From positions 1 to 31,428 of the forward strand of contig BTUV01000025.1 of NCBI GenBank assembly GCA_045863035.1: a stretch of DNA of 31,428 nt. Reading direction: 5' to 3'. This stretch comes from H2-BAC3 sp045863035. Lineage in GTDB: Bacteria; Bacteroidota; Ignavibacteria; Ignavibacteriales; Ignavibacteriaceae. The notes under the pieces are model-generated. The model saw only the letters and a list, made by a program, of their open reading frames with translations. It searched no databases and was not told the DNA's origin. This document shows positions 25,524-31,428 of the stretch, in pieces (positions within the stretch are counted from its first letter, which is position 1; each line of letters starts with the position of its first letter). The position numbers and the translations under genes are program-made.

Positions 25524-26378
25524 ATGAAGATTTTTCTTGTTGGTCACTCCGTTGTGGATATGATCATCCATAAAGATGGCTCGCGCCAGGATGAGCTGAA
25601 GCCCGGCGGTCTTTGGCATTCGGTCAACGGAATTCTCCCCCTGCTCAGTCAGGAAGATTCGCTTTTTACCGTAACCATGGTTTCAGATGAAAGCATGAAA
25701 GTCTATGGCCGCAATTATGAAACAGTAAGCCAGGAATACTTCTTCCGGCAGAGCCAGGTTCCTCAGGTCACACTCACACTCCTTAATAACCGGGAACGGC
25801 TGGAGGAGTACACCAATCTTCAGGAAAAACTTCCCATCGGTTCGGTTCCTTTTGAGGGGGCAGATGGTATTTTCATCAATATGATAACCGGATTTGATAT
25901 AAGCGCGGAAGACCTGGGCGGGATACGCAACCGTACAGGCGCAGTTCTCTATCTGGATATCCACTCACTCGCGCGAGGAGTAGCAGAAGGATACAGCCGC
26001 CCACTTACCAAAATTAAAAATCCGGAACAATGGCTTAAAAACCTCGATGTAGTGCAATGCAATGAGGCGGAAAGCCGCATGATCTTTGATGAGACAGATG
26101 AACAGAGCTTAGCCGGCCGTGTACTTGCGTGCGGTCCGGAGGTATTTATCATTACCAAAGGAAGCAGAGGCGCAAGGGCTTATTACCGTCAGCGCGGTGA
26201 AACAGCTTCGGTTTTCATCAGCGGAATTCCGGTATCCGTTACTACTGAAGTCGGGTGCGGAGATGTGTTCGGTTCAGCGTTTTTCTATTATTACTGCAAA
26301 ACAAAAGACGTAACCAGAAGCTTGAAAAAAGCAGTCTCTCACTCGGCTAAGTTTGTGGAAACCGGGTTTGGTTTATGA
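25524..26378 (+). CDS. PfkB-like carbohydrate kinase
   Basis: 284 residues, shorter than most PfkB proteins. The catalytic loop near the C terminus is TEVGCGDVFGSAF (Asp247), a GCGD variant of the usual GAGD. The N-terminal substrate-binding GGKxxN box is replaced by KPGGLWHSVNG (~27-36). QCNEAE (~178-183) and ITKGSRGA (~210-217) correspond to the ATP-binding region. It would phosphorylate a small sugar or nucleoside; the substrate is unknown. It is preceded by a promoter at 25392 and is 84 bp from the following membrane protein. Confidence 0.8.
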   Translation: MKIFLVGHSVVDMIIHKDGSRQDELKPGGLWHSVNGILPLLSQEDSLFTVTMVSDESMKVYGRNYETVSQEYFFRQSQVPQVTLTLLNNRERLEEYTNLQEKLPIGSVPFEGADGIFINMITGFDISAEDLGGIRNRTGAVLYLDIHSLARGVAEGYSRPLTKIKNPEQWLKNLDVVQCNEAESRMIFDETDEQSLAGRVLACGPEVFIITKGSRGARAYYRQRGETASVFISGIPVSVTTEVGCGDVFGSAFFYYYCKTKDVTRSLKKAVSHSAKFVETGFGL

Positions 26379-26396
26379 GCATTCCTGCAATAATAG

Positions 26397-26404
26397 TATT
26401 TTTG
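26397..26404 (+). promoter_or_regulatory. Possible -7 element before the membrane-protein gene
   Basis: TATTTTTG matches TAnnTTTG, 58 bp before the start at 26463, with a TTTA 21 nt upstream. It may give the following gene its own promoter. Confidence 0.35.
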
Positions 26405-26462
26405 CAACAGAGATTCTCAATGACATGCGCCAACTTATTTTTCGGAAAGGTTTATCACCGGT

Positions 26463-27332
26463 ATGAAGTATAAGAAAATCATTACATCACTCTGTATCAT
26501 AATTGCTCTTTTTTCCGGCATTGCCACATCATCCGGGATATTCAGTTCTCAGGTTACCCCTTCTTTTCAGTATGAAACCGTACGAGGCGACACGGTTCTT
26601 ATATATGGCAAAGGACTTTACGCTCACATGTCTGCCGATGTTGCAGTACAGGGAATAGCACAGGATTATATCACACTTTTTCTCGGTGTGCCTCTGCTGC
26701 TTTTCGGTCTGATCAGAGCAAGAAACAATTCTCTCAGAGGCACTATACTTCTCACGGGCACCGTATTCTATTTCCTTTTGACGTATCTCTTTTACCTTGC
26801 CATGGCAATGTATAATAAGATGTTTCCTGTATATATACTGCTGCTTGCCGCATCATTGTTCTGCCTGCTGCTGCTTCTTATTCCATTTGACATAGAACGA
26901 TTCAGAGAGAGTATAAAATCTGATGTGGTCTATAAACAGAGCGGAATCTTTCTGATGATTAACGCGGGGCTGATTGCACTTCTCTGGCTGAGTATCATAA
27001 TTCCGCCGATTCTTGACGGGACAAACATCCCGAAACAGGTACAGCACTACACCACACTCATCGTGCAGGGATTTGATCTGGCTATTTTCCTTCCGATGGC
27101 ATTTGTCTCCGGATGGATGGCCGTGAAAAAGCAGATGTATGGATACCTGTTCACAACCGTATATATGATATTTCTTTCCATCCTGATGCTTGCGCTCGTA
27201 TCAAAAATCCTCTTTATGGCAGCGGAGGGAGCAAGTGTCATTCCGGTCATTTTCATCATGCCGCCGATAGCCGGCATTGCCATCTACTTTAGCTGGCGTC
27301 TGCTGGGGAATCTGGAGAGAGGTGTGAAGTGA
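26463..27332 (+). CDS. Polytopic membrane protein of unknown function
   Basis: 289 residues. Not recognised. Seven or eight hydrophobic segments (for example ~6-24, ~68-85, ~93-112, ~120-142, ~160-180, ~198-220, ~226-246, ~258-278), with an extracytoplasmic loop after the first segment that carries most polar residues (~25-65). A GGAAAGG ribosome-like site lies 12 bp before the ATG. No catalytic motif is seen. It could be a sensor, permease or enzyme; no assignment is justified. Confidence 0.75.
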   Translation: MKYKKIITSLCIIIALFSGIATSSGIFSSQVTPSFQYETVRGDTVLIYGKGLYAHMSADVAVQGIAQDYITLFLGVPLLLFGLIRARNNSLRGTILLTGTVFYFLLTYLFYLAMAMYNKMFPVYILLLAASLFCLLLLLIPFDIERFRESIKSDVVYKQSGIFLMINAGLIALLWLSIIIPPILDGTNIPKQVQHYTTLIVQGFDLAIFLPMAFVSGWMAVKKQMYGYLFTTVYMIFLSILMLALVSKILFMAAEGASVIPVIFIMPPIAGIAIYFSWRLLGNLERGVK

Positions 27333-27378
27333 AGCAATGACAAAAATATCTTCTCTGCAATAACATGGTTAATTTTCG

Positions 27379-27561
27379 TGACTTCTGCCAATTAGTGTAA
27401 CACTTCTTCTGTCCGATTCCGAAGCCCCGTCAGGTACATTCCTGCCAACTTGTAATTCCTCCTGAATTGTCTTTGAATCCGGCGGATTCATAAATTGGTA
27501 GCAAATGCGAATCCCAGAAAATCACCTACCAATCTGCATTTCCTCCGGAATTGGTTCTGAA
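27379..27561. repeat. Composite intergenic repeat region
   Basis: This is part of a 559-bp spacer (27333-27891). It contains TGACTTCTGCCAATTAGT at 27379-27396 (also at 31113-31130) and ATTCCGAAGCCCC at 27416-27428 (also at 31315 and 31379). Two 35-nt segments at 27443-27477 and 27527-27561 match at about 26 of 35 positions. An 8-bp inverted pair (ATTGGTAG 27494-27501 / CTACCAAT 27526-27533) interleaves with AAATGC/GCATTT (27503-27508 / 27536-27541). These look like remnants of a dispersed repeat family, perhaps a REP/RAYT-type or degraded mobile element; no transposase gene is seen. Confidence 0.55.
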
Positions 27562-27568
27562 ATATATC

Positions 27569-27815
27569 ATGGACAAACACATCCAAAATGAATTTAATTT
27601 AAGGAGGAATTTTCATGGTTTTGAAGAGGCAGAAGAAGAAATTCTTTTGGCAATAACCCTCGATAATGAAACCAGACCGCACTGAATTTTATGACCGCGA
27701 ACACCTTCAGAAGTGTATAAGGCAGGTCGAAAGGCGCGAACCTAACCCTTTCCTGGCTCAGATTATTCTTAAATACTTTCCGGTTTTTTCACAAATTTCG
27801 CATATATTTTTTTGA
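27569..27815 (+). pseudogene. Possible decayed small ORF with a frameshift
   Basis: Frame from ATG 27569 reads 38 residues to TGA 27683-27685 (ends ITLDNETRPH). A second frame from ATG 27666 reads 49 residues to TGA 27813-27815 and contains HLQKCIRQVERREPNPFL. Shifting by one base near 27683 would join them into an ~80-residue protein. A strong AAGGAGG at 27601-27607 precedes a 13-codon ORF instead. The content is charged and alpha-helical, but no family is recognised. It may equally be non-coding. Confidence 0.25.
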
Positions 27816-27858
27816 TTTTCCAAAAATATGGCTTATTTGCGTGTCTTATTTTGTCGTC

Positions 27859-27888
27859 TTTATCTAAATCCGAGAATCAGTATCTTTG
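27859..27888 (+). promoter_or_regulatory. Promoter TTTA-N18-TATCTTTG next to the RmlD-like start
   Basis: TTTA at 27859-27862, an 18-nt spacer and TATCTTTG (exact TAnnTTTG) at 27881-27888. The -7 element ends only 3 nt before the ATG at 27892, so transcription would begin at or near the start codon, giving a leaderless message. No Shine-Dalgarno sequence is present before this ATG. Confidence 0.55.
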
Positions 27889-27891
27889 TGA

Positions 27892-28803
27892 ATGGATCAA
27901 ATTGTTTTTAAGACCCGGATATTAATTATCGGGGCAAATGGATCGCTGGGGCGGAGGTGTGCTGAGGTATTTCAGAGCAGACCGGATATTGAGCTGATGT
28001 TAAGTTCAGCCACAGACCGGGGGCTTTTTCCGGCTGAGCAATTTGTAAAAGTGGATGCAACCAGAGCCGATGAGGTTAAAAAGCTGGTCTCCTCATTCCG
28101 GCCGGATCTGATTATTAACGCGTCTGCTTTTACCAATGTTGACTTGTGTGAGACGGAGAGACAGAATGCCTGGCTGACAAACGTCCGGCTGGTGGAAAAT
28201 CTCGCGGATGCTGCCCGCGTTTTTGACAGTTATGTAATTCACATTTCCACTGATTACGTCTTTGACGGGTCGCGCGGTCCTTATTACGAAACAGATAAAA
28301 CAAATCCGGTTTCATACTACGGGCGCACAAAACTTGCCAGTGAGAATGCGCTGAGGATAAGTGGTGTCCCGTTTACCATACTGCGGACGAATGTACTCTA
28401 TGGAATTTTCCCCGGCGGAAAGCTCGATTTTGTCCGATGGGTTGTACACTCAATCCGAAAAGGTGAGACAATCCGTATCGTAACAGACCAGATAAACAAC
28501 CCTACATTTGTGGATGATCTGGTTTCGGCAATCGAGAAAGTTTATCACCACAAAAAGCAAGGCATCTATCATACCGGCGGGATGGAATTTCTGAGCCGTT
28601 ATGATTTTACGCTGCGTATCGCGCGGATTTTTAATCTTGACACTTCATATATACAAGCTATTAAAACCGAAGACCTGAAACAACCGGCTAAGCGACCGCT
28701 GAAATCTGGTCTTTACACAATCAGGGCGCAGTCTGAGATTGGCTATCGCCCTCACACGCTCGATGACTCTCTTTATCTGATGAAAAAAATACTGGAGTTG
28801 TAA
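27892..28803 (+). CDS. RmlD-like NAD-dependent sugar reductase
   Basis: 303 residues, extended SDR fold. The dinucleotide motif GANGSLG (14-20), HISTDYVFDG (~117-126) and the catalytic YGRTK (Tyr143-Lys147) match dTDP-4-dehydrorhamnose reductase (RmlD) and close relatives, in which a nucleotide-linked 4-keto sugar is reduced to the final deoxysugar. No rmlA, B or C is in the window, so the exact substrate is not set. ATG 27892 is used because it fits the family start; it would be leaderless. The gene stops 1 bp before the GH13 start. Confidence 0.8.
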   Translation: MDQIVFKTRILIIGANGSLGRRCAEVFQSRPDIELMLSSATDRGLFPAEQFVKVDATRADEVKKLVSSFRPDLIINASAFTNVDLCETERQNAWLTNVRLVENLADAARVFDSYVIHISTDYVFDGSRGPYYETDKTNPVSYYGRTKLASENALRISGVPFTILRTNVLYGIFPGGKLDFVRWVVHSIRKGETIRIVTDQINNPTFVDDLVSAIEKVYHHKKQGIYHTGGMEFLSRYDFTLRIARIFNLDTSYIQAIKTEDLKQPAKRPLKSGLYTIRAQSEIGYRPHTLDDSLYLMKKILEL

Positions 28804-28804
28804 C

Positions 28805-30598
28805 TTGCTACAATTTGTTTTCTTTCTGCTTTTTTCCGCTGTATTATTTTCGCAGCACACACCCCCGGAGTGGAGCAAAGGCATCATCTGGTATCAGATT
28901 TTTCCCGAGCGGTTCTTTAACGGAGATACACTGAATGACCCTGCAGCCGATAAAGTTCTTATCAATAGTACAAAATCAAAAGAAGGTTGGAAAATAACAC
29001 CATGGACCTCCTCCTGGTTCGCCGAGTCGGAGTGGGAAAAACTTCAGAGCGGTAATCTGCGCGATCACCTGACCGACCGCAGATACGGCGGGGACATAGA
29101 AGGCATCATCCGGAAGCTTGATTACCTTCAGCGTACCGGTGTTAAAGGCATCTATCTTAATCCGGTTTTCGATGCAGTTTCAATGCACAAATATGACGGT
29201 TCAACATTTCATCATATTGATGTTAACTTCGGTCCCGATCCCGCCGGCGACAAAAAGCTGATCGAATCTGAAAACCCATCTGATCCCAAAACCTGGGTCT
29301 GGACTTCTGCTGATAAACTTTTTCTCGAGCTAATTAAACAGGTTCACGCCCGCGGAATGTATATCATCATTGATGGAGTGTTTAATCACTGCGGCGAGCA
29401 GTTCTGGGCTTTCCGGGATGTTATAAAAAATCAGGATAATTCACCTTACAAAAGCTGGTTCAGAATTTCAGCGTTTGATGACCCGGTAACTTCAAATAAT
29501 GAATTTGATTACAAAGGATGGTGGGGTCATAAGTCCCTGCCTGAATTCGCAAGAACAGAAACAAACCTCGCTGCCCCCGTTAAGGAGTATATATTCCACG
29601 CAACAAAACGGTGGATGGACCCTGATGGTGACGGCAATCCCGCGGACGGCATTAACGGCTGGCGGCTGGATGTCGCTCGTGACGTACCAATCGGTTTCTG
29701 GAGAGAATGGAGCACTATGGTGAGAAAAACGAACAAACAGTCGCTTATCATTGGTGAACTTTGGGAACTCTCGCCTGATTTTGTTTCAAAAGAGGGTGTT
29801 TTTGACGGTTTGATGAATTACAATTTTGCTTTTGCGGTTAATGATTTCTTTATTGCGGACAGAAAAAAAATTACCGCGACAGCATTTGTTCATGCACTAA
29901 AGACGATTGACTCAGTTTATCCGGCAGAAAATCAGCATGTCCTGCAGAACTTAATAACCTCCCACGATACAGAACGGTTAAGCTCACTCATTGAAAACCC
30001 GGACCGTCCGTATGACCGTGATGCTGACTATCGAAATAGCAGTTATAACCCCGGTCAGCCCTCACGCGAGTCTTACGAAATGCAAAAACTGATTGCTGCT
30101 TTCCAGATGACGTATCGCGGCGCGCCCATGATATACTATGGTGATGAAGCGGGTATCTGGGGCGCTGATGACCCGCATTGCCGCAAACCGATGCTCTGGG
30201 ACGGGCTTCAGTATGAAGCTGAAGAAATTACCGCGGTTACCGGTTTCAGTAAGGGCTGGGGTGTATATAAAGTCTCCCCCAACAAAGATATATACTACCG
30301 CTACATGCACCTGATGAGGATCAGAAACAGCAGCAACGCTTTACGGTTTGGCTCTCTTGATTTTATTTATACAAATGATAAAAATAAAAGTTTTGGTTTT
30401 AGGCGTGAACACGGAGACGAAAAATATTATGTCTTTTTTAATCTTTCAAATGATCAGGATGTAATTGAAATACCCGTTACCGAAAAATCAATCAGGGATG
30501 TGTTCTCAGGAGAAAAACTCACTCCCCGCGATAAAAAGCTCCGGTTTGTTCTCTGGGGTAAATCATTTGCTATATATAATATCGGCAGGGATAACTGA
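28805..30598 (+). CDS. Secreted GH13-family alpha-amylase-like glycoside hydrolase
   Basis: 597 residues. A signal peptide at 1-16 (SAVLFSQ end) follows a TTG start with GGAG 7 nt upstream; the short spacing to the RmlD-like stop suggests coupling. The GH13 catalytic barrel is clear: DGVFNH (190-195, region I), GWRLDVARD with the nucleophile Asp289, IIGELWE with the acid/base Glu318, and TSHDTE with Asp388. It resembles neopullulanase/cyclomaltodextrinase-type enzymes that hydrolyse alpha-1,4 or alpha-1,6 glucans. Location is probably periplasmic or secreted; substrate is not set by sequence. The next gene starts 7 bp after its stop. Confidence 0.9.
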   Translation: MLQFVFFLLFSAVLFSQHTPPEWSKGIIWYQIFPERFFNGDTLNDPAADKVLINSTKSKEGWKITPWTSSWFAESEWEKLQSGNLRDHLTDRRYGGDIEGIIRKLDYLQRTGVKGIYLNPVFDAVSMHKYDGSTFHHIDVNFGPDPAGDKKLIESENPSDPKTWVWTSADKLFLELIKQVHARGMYIIIDGVFNHCGEQFWAFRDVIKNQDNSPYKSWFRISAFDDPVTSNNEFDYKGWWGHKSLPEFARTETNLAAPVKEYIFHATKRWMDPDGDGNPADGINGWRLDVARDVPIGFWREWSTMVRKTNKQSLIIGELWELSPDFVSKEGVFDGLMNYNFAFAVNDFFIADRKKITATAFVHALKTIDSVYPAENQHVLQNLITSHDTERLSSLIENPDRPYDRDADYRNSSYNPGQPSRESYEMQKLIAAFQMTYRGAPMIYYGDEAGIWGADDPHCRKPMLWDGLQYEAEEITAVTGFSKGWGVYKVSPNKDIYYRYMHLMRIRNSSNALRFGSLDFIYTNDKNKSFGFRREHGDEKYYVFFNLSNDQDVIEIPVTEKSIRDVFSGEKLTPRDKKLRFVLWGKSFAIYNIGRDN

Positions 30599-30605
30599 GC
30601 AGGGT

Positions 30606-30953
30606 ATGGCACTGAATATTCAGATTTTCGGCACGAAGAAATGCAAAGAGTCGGCAAAAGCGGAAAGATATTTCAAGGAACGCCGTATTCCCTTTCACTA
30701 CCGCAATCTTTCTGAAAAAGGAATCAGCAAAGGAGAGTTAGACAGCATCTGCACTGCTTACTCATTAGAAGAACTATTGGACACAGAAGGCAGTCAATAT
30801 AAAAAAAGAAATCTGGCTTATATACGCCATGACCGGGAGTACGAGCTTCTTAACGATCCGCTCCTCTTTAAAACTCCGATAGTACGCAATGGCAGAAAAG
30901 TAACTGTGGGTTATCAACCGGACGTGTGGAAACAATGGAGCGAAGATAATTAG
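30606..30953 (+). CDS. ArsC/Spx-like thioredoxin-fold protein
   Basis: 115 residues from ATG 30606; a longer in-frame reading would overlap the GH13 gene and is not needed. The start FGTKKCKESAKAERYFKE carries the family cysteine (Cys13) and helix; the middle (EELLDTEGSQYKKRN) and C terminus (DPLLFKTPIVRNGRKVTVGY) match the ArsC/Spx/YffB family, including the TPIV loop. Only one cysteine is in the active-site region, as in YffB-like proteins. Could be an arsenate reductase, a Spx-like regulator or a stress protein. It is last in the GH13 operon; its stop TAG is immediately followed by TAA. Confidence 0.75.
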   Translation: MALNIQIFGTKKCKESAKAERYFKERRIPFHYRNLSEKGISKGELDSICTAYSLEELLDTEGSQYKKRNLAYIRHDREYELLNDPLLFKTPIVRNGRKVTVGYQPDVWKQWSEDN

Positions 30954-30978
30954 TAATTAGTAGTTAGTAATTAGTAAT
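30948..30978. repeat. TAATTAG tandem repeat
   Basis: TAATTAG or TAGTTAG units repeat four times right over and after the stop codon of the ArsC-like gene. The spacer that follows (30979-31056) is AT-rich with TTAATTCTTAATT repeats. Confidence 0.5.
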
Positions 30979-31056
30979 GAATGACATTATTTATTAACAA
31001 TAATTCTCTGCTCTCTATTTTTAATTCTTAATTCTTAATTTTTAATTAAAATAAAA

Positions 31057-31095
31057 TTCCCCGGCAGTGATTTCTCATTACCGGGGAAGTTTTAG
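31057..31095 (+). terminator. Strong Rho-independent terminator
   Basis: An 8-bp G+C-rich stem TTCCCCGG (31057-31064) / CCGGGGAA (31081-31088), with a second inner stem (AGTGA 31066-31070 / TCATT 31075-31079) and a TTTC loop, followed by GTTTTAG. It lies about 100 bp beyond the stop of the last plus-strand gene and would end the RmlD-GH13-ArsC transcript. Confidence 0.75.
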
Positions 31096-31112
31096 TTAAG
31101 TTATTTATTTCC

Positions 31113-31130
31113 TGACTTCTGCCAATTAGT
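31113..31130. repeat. Second copy of 18-bp intergenic element
   Basis: TGACTTCTGCCAATTAGT, identical to 27379-27396. Both copies lie in spacers after plus-strand genes and both are followed further on by ATTCCGAAGCCCC. Confidence 0.6.
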
Positions 31131-31265
31131 ATGACGCATTTTATTTCAGAAATGACAATTTCGGCTTAGAATCTTGGCTTGTTCCAGAATGTTTGCAGAA
31201 AGTTTGCCCTGCTGCTGTATCCTCAATAATGATCTTCTAAATCTTCTTACTTGTAATTGTTATAC

Positions 31266-31428
31266 ATCTGAGATGAACAATGAAGAATTAAAAATTAAGA
31301 ATCTGCGATGAACAATTCCGAAGCCCCCGGGAATCAATGAAGAATTAAGAATTAAAAATTAAGAATCTGCAATGAACAATTCCGAAGCCCCCGGGAATCA
31401 ATTAAGAATTAAAAATTAAAAATTAAGA
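31266..31428. repeat. 64-bp minisatellite at the window edge
   Basis: Units with GATGAACAATTCCGAAGCCCCCGGGAA start around 31301 and 31365 (period 64), separated by AATTAAGAATTAAAAATTAAG. A weak earlier partial copy lies at 31266-31280, and a third begins at 31402 and runs off the window. No gene is seen between 31131 and 31428. Confidence 0.6.

Noticed and set aside
27333..27891. A tRNA or riboswitch in the 559-bp spacer
   Set aside because: No cloverleaf, T-loop consensus or conserved riboswitch core was seen; the structure there is repeat-like.
29499..29751. 74-codon ORFs on both strands inside the GH13 gene
   Set aside because: They sit inside the catalytic-domain coding region in other frames and have no independent signals.
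30465..30605. Extended 162-residue version of the ArsC-like protein
   Set aside because: The extra N terminus overlaps the end of the GH13 gene and shows no family similarity; ATG 30606 fits the ArsC/Spx start.

Overview
The window looks like a stretch of chromosome from a member of the Bacteroidota/Chlorobiota group, most likely an Ignavibacteria-like bacterium. This is inferred from gene content and promoters, not from a marker gene. The pointers are: a GWxTD-domain protein, a BshA bacillithiol-pathway glycosyltransferase, LptE next to MiaB and a sigma-54-type regulator, an Omp85-type outer-membrane protein (so Gram-negative), and several TAnnTTTG promoter elements of the Bacteroidota type. 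No rRNA, tRNA, CRISPR array, intact transposase or phage gene was seen. Coding density is high, and most genes are housekeeping or envelope functions.

Layout. 1-317 is non-coding (degenerate 36-bp repeats, then a terminator). 318-3379 holds a divergent pair: a large Rossmann-fold protein of unknown function (minus) and a GT2-like glycosyltransferase (plus). 3380-4074 is AT-rich, with one 92-residue orphan gene and interlocking inverted repeats. 4075-11525 is a minus-strand operon read right to left: CPBP protease, DUF2007 protein, CdsA, RimO, GWxTD protein, 1-phosphofructokinase-like sugar kinase, Omp85-type outer-membrane protein. A terminator at 11575-11609 separates it from a long minus-strand operon (11635-20956) read as: 53-residue membrane protein, MiaB, SPOR protein, RNase Z-like hydrolase, receiver-less sigma-54-type activator, LptE, cellulose-synthase-like GT2, TPR protein, 3-methyladenine DNA glycosylase, GT9 heptosyltransferase-like protein, DUF3108 protein. 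A third minus-strand operon (21121-25261) encodes an M28 aminopeptidase, BshA and an RsmB/RsmF-type rRNA m5C methyltransferase.

From 25392 onward the genes are on the plus strand: a PfkB-like kinase, a polytopic membrane protein, a repeat-rich intergenic region with a decayed small ORF, an RmlD-like reductase that appears to be leaderless, a secreted GH13 alpha-amylase-like enzyme, and an ArsC/Spx-like thioredoxin-fold protein. These end at a strong terminator, followed by repeats that continue to the window edge.

Functionally, many genes serve the envelope (CdsA phospholipid precursor, LptE, Omp85, GT2/GT9, SPOR, CPBP protease) or RNA/ribosome modification (MiaB, RimO, RsmB/F-like). I see no convincing new multi-gene defence or metabolic system. 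The most notable points are the uncatalogued 53-residue membrane protein with a good promoter, the putative leaderless promoter/start arrangement at 27859-27894, the variant GAFTGA loop (GSFTNA) in the regulator, and intergenic repeat elements shared between 27.4 kb and 31.1-31.4 kb.
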